From contig JACONQ010000002.1 in the NCBI GenBank assembly GCA_014281115.1, positions 1,798,001 through 1,862,000 on the forward strand: a stretch of DNA of 64,000 nucleotides, read 5' to 3'. Below, piece by piece: positions 21,083-31,864 of the stretch. The first letter of the stretch is position 1. Each line of letters begins with the position of its first letter. The notes beneath the pieces were generated by a model. That model ran no database searches and was not told where the DNA came from. It worked only from the letters and a program-made list of their open reading frames with translations. A program made the position numbers and the translations under genes. This DNA is from Laburnicola sp. R22_1 (Eukaryota; Ascomycota; Dothideomycetes; Pleosporales; Didymosphaeriaceae).

Positions 21083-23519
21083 GACGGCGGCGAGAGAAGC
21101 AGAAGCGGAGGTTGGGAGTCGAATTGAGCGGGCAGCGGACGGCACAGCGGGTATCGAGGCGGGAGGACGGGTGTCGCCGACCAAGTATTCCTGTGGCAGG
21201 CTCGGTGGTGCGGAGCGGAACTGGGTGCTTGGGAGGACACGGGGGTGTCAACAAGCCGGCGCGCAACAACACGAGGGACGCAGAATTCACTCCCAGGCCC
21301 CAAACGAGCGGCTGGCAAAGGAGCTAAACGAAAAGCGGCGGGAAACGAGAGTCTGCAGGGCGGCGGAGATGGCGGGCACTGCGCAGTGTGGTGACAGGAA
21401 AGTTAGGAGACGGCGTGGCAATGGTGAGCAGAGAGGGCAGCGAAAAGCGACCAGGGGCTTCGCCGCTTCGCAGGTCGGGCCTAGTGACCGGGCCTAGTGC
21501 GCCGCCGTACGCCTATTTTTGGGGGACCCGCGCAAATCATTGAGGTCACTACATGCGCGGCCGCGCCATCGCGACAATTATTGATTGCTGCTAGACGGTC
21601 CGATGCGCTCAGGATGCTGGAACATTCACTGGCTGTTGCGCACTTCGGTGGCTCTTTCCGCCTGGTATGGTGTTTACCGAAGGGGCAGGCGTGCGCTGGG
21701 CCACCCTTTCCGCCGCCATCTCTTCTTCAGCTTTCTGTGACGCTGTGTTGTCACCTATCACTTCTCGCCGTGCCGTTGCTATGTTACTCTGTCTCAGTTG
21801 TCGTCGGATCCTGCCCTATTCGGTCCCTGTTGAAGAAGATCAGCCTGTGTGGTCGAAATCGTCCTCACGAGCCACCCGGCGTGCTGCAACCTCCTCCGCA
21901 TCCAACCTGCTCAGGCTCCCGGCATCCATTCCTATGGGATCATCGGATGCGTTGCATCTCCACAACTCGTAGCACGGCATCTCTTGTGCACGTGCTCAGG
22001 ACTCGGCCAAATCACATGTGCATTGCACTACGCATGCTCAGTAATGAGCACTACCAGGGCAGGAAAAACAGCAAGCCCCATATCGGTTGGGTTCATTCCA
22101 TTTTACTCTCCCACTTGCAGTATGCAGACTCGGAGGAAGTGATGTAGAGCGCGTCGTGCTCTTTTCCGTTCGTTTCCGCAGTGTTTTTAGGATTGCGTTG
22201 AACGATGTACTCGACCGCAACAGCAAGAACCACATGCTTGGTATTCATTGCGGTTTTTGCAAGGAGACAAGGGACCATGTTGCAATATTTGACGATTTTA
22301 AAGAGGACCAGAAGAGTTGCGAGGACCATAGTTACTTGGTTCCTTTTTTTTAGTCTCCTGTGTCCACAGTGGGAGAGGTGTGGGAAGAAGTAACCTGGAA
22401 GCGCGTGGCTTTATATACACCAGGGGAAGATATCTCTCGGGAAAAGGTCCCATCGACAAACCTGGTCATCGTCTCTAGCCTTGTCGGACGGATTTTTTTG
22501 CTGCCAGACAGAAACACATGGCATTTGGTCTGTTGATCTTGTGGAGAGACATCACACACGCTCAAGGCTATATGAGCTTACGTGCGACTTCCTTTGGAGC
22601 GCAGACATGGACATTTTATACGAAAAAATTTCGATAGATAGTTATGAGACAAGGGGAGTCTCACTCCATGAATGCTTTCACTGTGCTTTTTATGTTCGAA
22701 CTCGATGTGGACCCGGGACAAGGGAGGTCACATGTGTGCCTGGCTCAATCGATTTTCGAGGCTGCCATGGTCAACTTTGTGGAGTATTTGGGAAGCCACA
22801 TGTTTGCCTAACTGTTCAATTTAAGGGCAGTTCTAAGGCTCTTTTTATGTCCATCGGAGGCATTGATTGAGGTTCCATTCGTTTTGAATATCCAGTGTTC
22901 GAAATTGATTGATGTGGACTCAGGACGAGGGAGGCCACATAATACTTTTGCGGTAAGCTTTTCGAGACTGCCATCGTCTATGTCGTCGAATATTTTGAAA
23001 ACCACATGTCAGCCTAGCTGTCCAACAGAGGGGCAGTTGTAAGGCGCTTTATATGTCCACCGGAGACATCACTGCAGGTCTTTCACGATTTTAATGTGCA
23101 GGGTCTGCTTCCCCGAACATGGCCTGATACACCACTATTTTGAGTCGTGAAACATTGCGAAGAACGGCTTCGGTCCAGCCCATGTTGATGTAGGGGGAAA
23201 GATTTGGAGCCCTGCACTCTCCTTGGACATGGTTGGGCAATCGCGGTGTTTTAGTTTCGATGGTGTGGAGGAAGTGAGCGTGAGAAGAGAAGGATACCTA
23301 GGATGGTGCTTTTATATCTGCGCTTTCTCCGATGACTAAAGACGATGGTACATGCAATAGCGGCCATCTGGAATCCACCGAACAAAAAGCGCCCATTCAC
23401 TTATCTAATCCCATGTGCACATTATAAGATATATTAGTATTTGATAGATCACGCATTACTCATTACCCACTCACAATCCCAAAACAAGCTATCCAATTCC
23501 CACCTCCCGACCCTACCGT
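21083..23519. other. 2.4-kb intergenic region, no gene recognised
   Basis: Between two minus-strand genes. It includes the upstream region of the gene starting at 21082. Frames such as 21497-22147 and 22481-22870 have no family resemblance and no signal or splice logic. The notable content is a diverged duplication at about 22695-23075, listed separately. Confidence 0.4.
22695..23075. repeat. Diverged tandem duplication, about 207-bp period
   Basis: Copy 1 starts near 22695 (TTCGAACTCGATGTGGACCC) and copy 2 near 22898 (TTCGAAATTGATTGATGTGG). Both continue in the same order through GACCCGGGACAAGGGAGG/GACTCAGGACGAGGGAGG and TCGAGGCTGCCAT/TCGAGACTGCCAT. They then share CCACATGTTTGCCTA/CCACATGTCAGCCTA, GGGCAGTT, and TTTATGTCCATCGGAG/TATATGTCCACCGGAG. 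The copies are old and carry both substitutions and small indels. The function is unknown; the first copy overlaps a dubious frame at 22481-22870. Confidence 0.65.
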
Positions 23520-24116
23520 CTACCTCCGATACGGCGGCTCTCTAACAGCATGCAAATACGTCGGCACGCACCCCACCCCCGTCCCCTTCCAAAACAACAC
23601 ATCCTGCCCACTGGCCGAATCGCAAATTGTCCATCCCTCACTCTCCCCACCCACAGTCAACAAATACCCACCATCCAACCCCACATTCCCGCCCAAATTC
23701 TTCTGCGCTACGAACTGCAATTCCGCGCCCTCCGTCACAGTCGCGCTGTTATACTTTAATTTTCCGATGCCGTGCGGGCCGCTCGTGATGGTTGACAGGA
23801 CGCCGTCCGCGAGCGTGAAGTTGGGGAGAGAGTTGTATCCCGGGCCGATTAGGCGGAGGAGGAGGGTGGATTGGGAGACGGGGTCTTCGGCCTGCGGAGC
23901 GGGGTTAGTGGGTGTATGTGTGTGTGAGAGAGAGAGAGATGGGGAGAGAGAACGTACGTAGGGGGTTGTTGCGTGGACGCCGCGGAGTTGTGAGGAGTTT
24001 GTGCTGGGGTTGGATTGCTCTGATGTGACGAGGAAGAACTCTGTGAGGTCTGTTGGGAGAGCGGCTGCGAGCGATGCGCCGAGCGCAGAGAGGAGTGTAA
24101 GAGTCGTGAAGCGCAT
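23520..24116 (-). CDS. Small secreted protein, possibly DUF7907 family
   Basis: Two exons on -: 24116-23958 and 23891-23520, giving 176 residues. MRFTTLTLLSALGASLAAALP is a signal peptide; the start is placed here although the frame is open upstream. The 66-bp intron (23892-23957) has GTACGT, a CTAAC branch and CGCAG, and it is a multiple of three without stops, so retention would add 22 residues. The mature part has LLLRLIGPGYNSLPNFTLADG, KLKYNSATVT and GYLLTVGGESEGWTICDS. It ends in GTGVGCVPTYLHAV. Two Cys remain after the signal peptide. It resembles small secreted fungal proteins I associate with DUF7907 (from memory). Role unknown; no catalytic motif. Confidence 0.72.
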   Translation of the reverse strand: MRFTTLTLLSALGASLAAALPTDLTEFFLVTSEQSNPSTNSSQLRGVHATTPYVRSLSPSLSLSHTHTPTNPAPQAEDPVSQSTLLLRLIGPGYNSLPNFTLADGVLSTITSGPHGIGKLKYNSATVTEGAELQFVAQKNLGGNVGLDGGYLLTVGGESEGWTICDSASGQDVLFWKGTGVGCVPTYLHAVREPPYRR

Positions 24117-24948
24117 CTTTATTGGAAGTGTGGAGGTATCTCTGCACAATGGAGACAATGGTGTAGCGTCGATTCTCGAAATGCTGTTACGAATGCGAGT
24201 GTATTGTGCAAACGTTCGATGAGTCTGTTCGTATATTCGGCGCAGGCGAATTGCTCCTTTATACAAGTTGCCAACGGAGACCTGTTACACCTTTATACTT
24301 GCAACGACGTGCCACAAGGATTGCCCAACCCTCGCGTCCCATCAACCAACGAACCGATGTCATACCCCAGCCCCCAGCAAACAAGCAAACAAATTTGACG
24401 AATCACAACCACACGAGTAGTCCCCTCTCCTGTAGATCCTGACATCAAGTGGGGATCATCTTTCGCGCAAGCGTGTGGAACGAAACGAAGCATGGAGCGA
24501 AGACGTCCAGCGATTTCGCCGCAGGGAGTCCAGACACCGCGAGGATGCGTGTCACAGCGAACCATCCTCATCCACCTTCCAATGGTTAAGTTGCGATCAA
24601 ACAAAAAAATGGTCATTCAAGGTCGTCGGGCCTGCCAAGTTCAGGAGTTAGGATCGACCATATTTGAACGGTTGGCGATCTTTAGTGTGCGGCTGTGGCG
24701 CTAGCATCCATCGTGCATGTGGAGACGTGGAGTCTACGACTGCGCTCCGAGGCTCGACCAGAGCCAGGATGATACAATGCAAGCTGTGTCAGTAACAGTC
24801 ATGTTATTCTTACCTGCTATTCTTACGTGAAGTTTCTCGACCATCGATTACGGTCCTCATGTGAAGCATACAAAGGTTGGTTTATGTTAATCTATCTCGT
24901 CTGTCCTACTACTGGTACAATATCTACAGTGCTCGGCTCGTGCCGCAC
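24117..24948. other. Intergenic region between two minus-strand genes
   Basis: 832 bp. The right side of the 23520-24116 gene contains its promoter, and the left side of SAM50 its 3' region. Short overlapping frames show no family features. No repeat or RNA gene was seen. Confidence 0.4.
24256..24263 (-). promoter_or_regulatory. Possible TATA box of the secreted-protein gene
   Basis: TATAAAGG on the minus strand, about 140 bp upstream of the ATG at 24116. The position is plausible for a fungal promoter; this is a motif match only. Confidence 0.35.
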
Positions 24949-26632
24949 TTACAAGAACTCAACACCAACACCAAAGCTCAGCCCCTTCCGCGCCTCCTCC
25001 TTTGCCCTAATGACCAACGGCAAGCTAAAGTTGATCTCGAATCTCGCAATAGGATGAGCGTACACGAGACCGAAACCAGCCGCTGCACTTGGTACGCCAT
25101 CCCCCAAGCTAGCGAGCGTCTTCTTCATGCTGCTTTGGACAGCACCGCTGTCCATTGATCCACCTTCTTTGTTGGAATTTTTCAGAGAGAGGAGACGACC
25201 GCCATTGATGAAGGCTTGCAGACGAAGAGGCGTCTCCTTGCCAACCCTGGGAACCGGGAAAAGGAGCGAGGCACCGCCTGCGGCGTAGACATCGCCTCCG
25301 ACGGCATCGGGACCATCGTGCGGGCCTAGACCTGAGAGACGGAAACCGCGGACGCTGGTAGGGCCGCCGAGCTGGAAACGGTCGTTGACGCGGGATTGCG
25401 GAGGAGCGTTGCTTCCAGCTAGGCCTAGGGGATACAGGAGACCTCCGCGCAGACCGGCCGTCAGGGTGATGCCAGTGTCACCGAATGGCAGTGCTACCTG
25501 TGACTCAGCCTCCGACTTGAAGAAAGCTACATCGCCCTGCAGAGACCCATATCCCGCAAGTTCGGACACAGTCTTCATCAAGTAGCCTCGGGTTGGTAGC
25601 ATAGGATAGTCTCGCTTGTCATTGACCCACGAGTGTGTGAGGCTCGATTTGAAGGAGTCCCCTGCGTCTGCGCGTACGGTTGGGGAAGCATTCTCTGCCA
25701 GCCCCGTCACCTGTCGCCAGATTCCAGAGTAGCCAAATTCATGTTGGTGCCCATTCTCCGTCCTGTAGAGCAGTTTTGAGTTGCCACCGCGCAGCACCTC
25801 CTCGTGACTCGCCCAGCTCTTCAACGTCGAACTGGCGAAGCCGTTAAGCTGAAACTTGAAATCGGGATTACTCAGGATCGGGCTATCAAAGGCGAGCGAA
25901 TAGGCAGATCGCGTTCGCGTACCGAGCGAACCATGGGCGTTCAAAGTCTCTGCGCCGCCGAACAAGTTCCGCAATTCGGCGTGAATGTATGCGTCTCCTT
26001 CGGAAGCTCCCACCTCGGTACCAGTCTTGATCGTGTATGAGCCGCGCTCGGCAGCTGAGATGTATACATCAACATCGGTGGGGGACGACGTAGGATTCGT
26101 AGGGTCAGGTCGGTCGAGGAAGACGGATATCGGCGACTTGAAGATGCCTACACACGTCAGCCTGCAGGCCTTCGGGTTTGCTCGTGGCCTTCTTTACCAA
26201 AGCGATTCAGCTTCTCTGTTGCCTTGCCGACCTCTTTCAGCGCCTCCTCCAGCGTGTATTGTTCATCGCGGTTCACGCTCAGTATAGGGTTTACCACGCG
26301 CTCTAGGAAGCTTCGTCTCGTTCGGTTGGCGTTGAGGATGCGGACCGAGGATATCGTCACCGGCAGGCCAGTGTTGTCGTCGATCTAGTGAACGAATGAG
26401 CAAAGGTGGCATAGAGGCCTTGATAGCCTGGAAAGCGCATACCAGCTCGGCCAGCCTATGTTGAGCCCTCTGGTGTTGCGCGAAGTTTCGCGCATTGAGC
26501 TCGTCTTCATTCCGCTTGTGCACGGCAGGATCCGTCTGATTCTTCAGCTTTTCGAAGACCTGAAGCGCCAATTAGCTTTCTCTAGTCAGTCGCAGGTCTA
26601 TAACGCACATCGTCTTCTATCGGCGAAGCCAT
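24949..26632 (-). CDS. SAM50: SAM50/Tob55, mitochondrial outer-membrane assembly pore
   Basis: Four exons on -: 26632-26609, 26559-26443, 26384-26198 and 26147-24949, with introns of 49, 58 and 50 bp; 508 residues. Sam50 is the Omp85-family beta-barrel core of the SAM complex that inserts barrel proteins into the mitochondrial outer membrane. A charged N-terminus (about 1-47) precedes a single POTRA-like domain (TGLPVTISSVRILNANRTRR, about 52-115). The barrel runs from about 145 to the end. LGGPTSVRGFRLSGLGP contains the conserved (V/I)RG(F/Y) motif of the Omp85 L6 loop, and the C-terminal strand ends GLSFGVGVEFL with the aromatic next to last. The first exon codes for only eight residues (MASPIEDD). 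It is divergent from UBC6. Confidence 0.93.
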
Positions 26633-27057
26633 GGAGGCTGCTCGATGTGAATGGGGTTCGGTTGAACTTGAAGCTTGGCATTTCGTGAAGGGAAACATGG
26701 AAGCCGCGTGTGATCACGTGCAGCGCCACTTTCCAAGGTTTAGGCACCTAAGGTTCCAAGGTTGACGGACAAAGACCAGGCTGTGCTTCCCCGGTATTTC
26801 CTGATCACCGTCGGTCCTTCCCGACAAACCTATCACCTCGTCCGAGTTTTCTTTTCACCGCCAAATTCTCCTAAGTCGCCTTTGTTATCTAGCTAGCCCA
26901 GACTGATTCGACACCTGTGTTTGTGCCATAACGTCAAACACCGGCTCTGCACGGCTGACTTATCCAGCGGCTATATAAAGTGCATCCGGCCTTCCACGCA
27001 CTCCGCCGCCCATCACATCCACGCACAGCGCACACGATCCCTCACGCAAACTACACC
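26633..27057. promoter_or_regulatory. Divergent promoter between SAM50 and UBC6
   Basis: 425 bp separate the two start codons. A TATATAAA sequence (26972-26979) lies about 80 bp before the UBC6 ATG and is a good TATA candidate for that gene. CCAAGGTTTAGGCACCTAAGGTTCCAAGG near 26732-26760 is an imperfect short repeat (AAGGTT twice) of unknown role. Confidence 0.5.
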
Positions 27058-27882
27058 ATGGCGACACCCGCAGCGACGAAGCGCCTCACGAGGGAATACG
27101 CCACCATATCCAAGTCTCCCCCGCCCTACATCATCGCGCACCCCTCAGAGAGCAACATCCTCGAATGGCACTACATACTTACCGGCCCGCCCGACACCCC
27201 CTACCACCAGGGCCAATACTGGGGCACGCTCATGTTCCCGCCCGACTACCCCTTCGCCCCGCCCGCCATCCGCATGCACACGCCCTCCGGCCGCTTCCAA
27301 CCCAGCACCCGCCTCTGCCTCAGCATCTCCGACTTCCACCCAAAGAGCTTCAACCCCGCGTGGGAGGTTAGCACCATCTTGACGGGGCTGCTGAGCTTCA
27401 TGACGAGCGAGGAGATGACGACCGGCTCGGTGCGGGCGTCGGAGGCACAGCGGAAATTGTTTGCGAAGCGCTCGCGGTGGTGGAACAGCACGGGCGGTGG
27501 GTCAAAGGAACAGGCAGGCGGTGCTCGCGGTGCAGGCGCGATCAAGGCCGGCGACGGCGGCGCTAGGTTCCGCGCTGAGTGGCCGGAGCTGGACGAGCAG
27601 AATCGGAAATGGATGAAGGATCAGAGCATCAGCTTGGAGACTGGCCTTCCGTTGACCCTGTCATCACAATCGCAATGCTCGCCTGACATGGCGGGTCTGC
27701 GGAAGCGGCCTAACGGCAGCGCAACTGCCGTGGGTGCTGTCGTTCAACAAGGCCAGGTTGCGCGGGAAGCGAGCCAGACCTGGCTGGGTCGCAACAAGTG
27801 GAAGATTCTTTTCGGCACACTCACCCTGTACATCGTGGTTGCGCGGATATTGGGCGAGGGGGCTGTCTCCAGTGCTGCTTGA
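27058..27882 (+). CDS. UBC6: Ubc6-type E2 ubiquitin-conjugating enzyme (ER)
   Basis: Intronless, 274 residues from MATPAATKRL; an in-frame Met at 26980 would overlap the TATA region, so the downstream start is preferred. Ubc6 is a tail-anchored E2 on the ER that works with Doa10-type ligases in ER-associated degradation. The UBC fold has YPFAPPAIRMHTPSGRF and TRLCLSISDFHP, with catalytic Cys87. FNPAWEVSTILTGLLSFM follows, as in the Ubc6/UBE2J group, which lacks the usual HPN. After a variable linker, residues about 250-268 (KILFGTLTLYIVVARIL) form the single C-terminal membrane anchor with a very short lumenal end. Confidence 0.94.
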   Translation: MATPAATKRLTREYATISKSPPPYIIAHPSESNILEWHYILTGPPDTPYHQGQYWGTLMFPPDYPFAPPAIRMHTPSGRFQPSTRLCLSISDFHPKSFNPAWEVSTILTGLLSFMTSEEMTTGSVRASEAQRKLFAKRSRWWNSTGGGSKEQAGGARGAGAIKAGDGGARFRAEWPELDEQNRKWMKDQSISLETGLPLTLSSQSQCSPDMAGLRKRPNGSATAVGAVVQQGQVAREASQTWLGRNKWKILFGTLTLYIVVARILGEGAVSSAA

Positions 27883-29698
27883 AGTTTGCCCGGTATGGAC
27901 AGATGTTTCCCGTCTTCAAGAGAGGGTATGCGGAGTTTAGGTTTGCATTGGGATGGATCAAGGCAAGAGACCACAACGGCTCATATAATGGCGTTCAAAG
28001 AATGATTTGCACGCAGTGGGCTTAATAATATTTGCTGAGATGTCATGGATCATCGAATTTCTGATGGATGGCGTTTTACAAATAGCGGTCTCTGTTTCAA
28101 TACCAACCCTTTTCCGTCTGAGCCCTTCTATATCTCTATGGCGTCTCTACATCGCTCATGTCACCTATCGCACACGTTGCGACCAGCTTACCACTCAGCT
28201 CGACACTACTTCCTCACAGCGGTTGATAGAAGGACTTCCTCGCTTGGGACCGCGTCTGACATACTCTTATCCTCGTACGTGACTATCTTCGTAAGGCCTC
28301 AGCGATGTTATCATCTTCTAGGTTTTTAAAACCATGCAGTTCACAGTTGTCTATTTTATTAAGTCCCTGCACCCGCGTGTCTAAGGGAGTCTAAGTATTT
28401 CCGACCGCGCTATCTTTTTCTCAACTTGAACCTGTTCAAGCTGACCCTACTTCACCTCAGTCCCAGCACAAACTTGCGCCACCAAACCGATTCGGCATCC
28501 AGAAACCACGGACTAGCGCACTCGACAAACTGTTCTGGAGAAGGCGAGCTCCTCGCGTCCAGATATCCGAGCGCGAGCACAAAAACGTCGCAGGTGGTCA
28601 GGCTTGTACGAGCAAAAGCGGAGCTTGTGATATGGCGCGCCATTACTCTTGCGAGATGGGGGCGAACCGGGTACGGGTCAGGTTCGAGCGTGCGTTGCGC
28701 GGCCGGACGAACTGGGTCTTTGGTCGGGGTTCGAGAAGATGGGAAGCGGGACTGTGGAGTCCTTGGAGGGATGTAGCCGCTCTCTATTCATGGAGGAATA
28801 ATGGTTGGGAGTGGTGGTTGAGGGTAAAGACTGTTTGTTGGCTCTTTGCCTGGCGACTCGATGTACTTCACCGCTCACTGCTGATCACCGTATGGTTGAG
28901 CTGTAAGCCACTATCTTCTCCTCTTTTGGGAAGTTCGGATGGTTGCTGTGGTCGCTTTTGAGCATCAACAGCGCTTGGGACGAGTATTGCTAGGACTGCG
29001 GGAATCGAGTTCGGTATCGGTCGATGCGGAGGTAACGAGGACCGGAAGCAGACGGATAGCGGTACCAACAGTGGGTGCTTGCGCAATGGTGTCAGAGTCG
29101 CACAAAGGCGTCCCAGATGCTATCGACGGGAACGGATAGGGACGATAAGCACAACAGCGAGATCAAAAACTGGTGGATGCCTCAGAGACAAGGGGACACA
29201 GCCGTAGTGTAAGACAGAGCGGAGTACAGTATAACTTATACGTCGCCTCCCTTTTGCTCTCACTTCCGCTGCTCAAGCGTCTTAGCACGCTGCTATCATG
29301 AGCACGTGCTGCTATGCAGGAGGCTCCGTTTCAACTCACGTGTCCGCCAATCGGGAGCAACCGACCAGGAAACGTTAAGCTGAGGCAGCGGAGCTTCTTT
29401 TCTATGCTCTTACCACAACCGCAGTAGGACGTAGAACAAGAGGGTGATATGGGAGTTTATTGGGGCGACGGGGGTCGGGGTGCTGGTTAGCTTGAGTGCT
29501 ACTGGCTCGCTTGAAGATGACATGCAGCGAATAACAGCCAGTATGCTGGGATGCAGTGTTCAGGTTGGGTTGATGTTGCTGAACATAGTTGTATGAGGCG
29601 AGTGACGGGGGCAACATGCAGGAAAAAGGGATGGCGGACCAGGACAGCCGAAGGCTGAAGGTAGAGCCCGCGTGGGACGGAAAGTGCAACGGAAAGTG
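27883..29698. other. 1.8-kb region, no gene supported
   Basis: Between UBC6 and the pogo-like transposon. Frames at 28426-28776 (+) and 28452-28643 and 28868-29086 (-) are open but show no family resemblance, signal peptide or splice-linked continuation that I trust. Part of it should be UBC6 3' UTR. Nothing else is seen. Confidence 0.4.
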
Positions 29699-29700
29699 TA

Positions 29701-29747
29701 ACGTAAGCGATCACCGGATGCACGCTATCACCGGATGCACGGTCTCC
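29701..29747 (+). repeat. Left 47-bp terminal inverted repeat
   Basis: Identical to the reverse complement of 31816-31862. It holds two tandem copies of ATCACCGGATGCACG separated by CT, a probable paired binding site for the transposase's CENP-B-like DNA-binding domains (role inferred). Confidence 0.92.
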
Positions 29748-29782
29748 CACACCAAAACCCCCCATCTTCAAAATTTGATAAA

Positions 29783-31701
29783 ATGATCAACGAGGACGAT
29801 ATTCAACTAGCTATTGATAATTTGAAATCGCAAAAAGTCGTTAATTTTGCTGCCACCGCTAAAAAATACAATCTAGATCGTACGACGCTCATGCGCCGCT
29901 TTAAAGGGAAAACGACCTCAAATCAAGAAGCCAACTCAACTCACCACAAGCTTCTCACAGACGCTCAAGAAGAAGTTCTTCTACAGCATATCTCCAATCT
30001 TTCAGACCAGGGAATGCCGCCAACCCCTCAAATCCTAGAAAATTTGATTGTGGAGATCGTACGAAAGCCGATCGGACAATGCTGGGTTCGCCGATTCTGC
30101 CAGCGGCACAAAAACGAGATCAAAAGTGTTTATCTTCGTGGAATCAACCAAACCCGTAAGGTAGCCGATAATTCTGTATACTTTGAGCATTTCTATCGAG
30201 GTGTACGACTTCTCCCTTCTTTAGTTCCTCTGGAATCCGAAACCCGAAGGCATGTGCTTACTTCTCCCATCTAGCTTGATGAAAAGATCAGAAAGTACCG
30301 CATTCGCCATTCAAACATATACAATTTTGACGAAAAAGGATTTCTTCTTGGCCTATGTCGTACGATGAAAAGAATTGTATCGACCCTGCAACTTCGGAAG
30401 AAGAAAATTCTTGGATCAAATCAAGATGGTAGTCGGGAGTTTATATCCCTTCTTGCAGCAATCTGTGCCGACGGAACAGCGCTCCCACCGGCCTTAATCT
30501 ATCAAGGCGATTCACATGACCTCCAAGACACTTGGTTAGAAGATTTCGATGGCTCATCGGACGATGCATACTTTGCAGTCTCAAAGAAGGGCTGGACGAA
30601 CGATGAACTCGGGATGTCCTGGCTTTCAAAGATATTTGAGCCTCGTACGAGGGAAAAAGCTGGCAAATCGAAACGACTTCTTCTTGTGGACGGTCACTCG
30701 AGTCATGTTAATCTTCGGTTTATTGACTTTTGTGACCAACATGACATTATTCTCACAATTTTACCGCCGCATTCAACGCACCGATTACAGCCCCTTGACG
30801 TTGGAATCTTCTCTCCGCTTTCTACCGCATATTCAAAAGAAATTGACCGGCTTATTCAGTCAAGCCATGGATTCTCTCAAGTAACAAAACGAAACTTTTA
30901 GACTCTCTTTCGTACAGCGTGGAATTCGGCGTTAACGGTTAAGAATATTCGATCCGCTTTTGCTACTCCAGGAATCTACCCCATAGATCAGAGCAAGGTA
31001 CTTCAGAAGATTACAAGGGAGACCCCGTCACCCATTATAAGCGATAGCGAAAGGAAGCATATTACCCCAGGCTCTGTACGAGGTCTCCGTCGTGCGGTAA
31101 AGGCGATCTCCAAGGAGAAAGAGGATGTCAATCTCGGGATAGATTTAATTATTCGCGCCAGCGAAAAACTAGCAATACGAAACGAAATACTTAAACATGA
31201 AAACCAAGGGCTTCGTACGGCACTTGTTAATGAGAAAAAAGGGCGGAAAAGAGGGAAGCCGGCTAGACTTTTGACCAAGAACAGCCTGGAGAGGCCCAGT
31301 TCTTCTCTCCCGCTAAAGTTGCTGCCGTACGAAGCCGTATGAATGAGCTGGAGCGGCAGAAACAACTCGAAAAGGCCGAAGCTGAAGAGAGACGCCGGAA
31401 TCGGGCCACCGAGAAGGAGAGAAAGGCACAGGAGGCTCTTAAGAGAAGGGAGGAGAGAAGGAAGGCCCGGGAAGAAAAACTGCAACAAAAGGAACGCGAA
31501 AAAGAAGAACATCTTGTACGACAGCAAGTAAATAAACAAATCCGGCAGGAAAATCAGCTTCAAAAGGATCATCAAAAGGAAGAAAAGAAACCTCAGAAGC
31601 GGAAAAGAGAGGATACCGTGGTGGAATGCTCCAAGAGGCAGAAATCAGTAGTCGGACGAAATGGGCGGCAGATCACGCTCCCCTTAAGGTTTCAGGATTA
31701 G
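29783..31701 (+). pseudogene. Pogo-like DDE transposase, inactivated
   Basis: Starts at MINEDDIQLAIDNLKSQ. Domains: psq-type helix-turn-helix (about 1-50), CENP-B/Tc5-type helix-turn-helix (LTDAQEEVLLQHISNL to CWVRRFCQRH, about 57-120), then DDE core with NFDEKGF (first Asp, near 30324), LLLVDGHSSH (second Asp, near 30685) and THRLQPLDVGIF (third Asp, near 30780). Two in-frame TAG stops interrupt it at 30272-30274 and 30899-30901. The second lies in KRNF-stop-TLFRTAW, where the family has Trp, so TGG became TAG. A one-base frame slip follows between about 31261 and 31300, after which FFSPAKV and a Lys/Glu-rich coiled coil run to 31701. G-to-A changes in TpG fit RIP on the opposite strand. It should not make active protein. 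Confidence 0.9.
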
Positions 31702-31815
31702 ATAAATAAATATTCGTTTTCGCATAGCTTTCTTTACTTTGTATCCAAAACTTGAAGATTATCCGTCGTCTTAATCGGTTGATATTGGGGTTTTCGTACG
31801 AGGGGTTCGTGTGCA

Positions 31816-31862
31816 GGAGACCGTGCATCCGGTGATAGCGTGCATCCGGTGATCGCTTACGT
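31816..31862 (-). repeat. Right 47-bp terminal inverted repeat
   Basis: Mirror of 29701-29747, ending GATCGCTTACGT just before the TA duplication at 31863-31864. Confidence 0.92.
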
Positions 31863-31864
31863 TA

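Larger units (their letters stand above)
29701..31862 (+). mobile_element. Complete pogo-like Tc1/mariner transposon
   Basis: Perfect 47-bp terminal inverted repeats lie at 29701-29747 and 31816-31862, starting ACGTAAGCGATCACCGG. The TA target duplication expected of this superfamily is at 29699-29700 and 31863-31864. The length is 2162 bp. Each terminal repeat contains ATCACCGGATGCACG twice in tandem (29710 and 29727 on the left). One transposase gene on + fills the interior but carries two stop codons and a frameshift. The identical ends suggest a fairly recent insertion. It is a different family from the degraded pogo copy at 5051-11572. Confidence 0.95.

Noticed and set aside
21497..22870. 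Several frames upstream of the 20121-21082 gene
   Set aside because: They overlap one another, one spans part of a tandem duplication, and no family resemblance is seen.
28426..29086. Possible multi-exon orphan gene on -
   Set aside because: Two open pieces could be linked only by inventing splice sites; no domain or signal peptide supports it.
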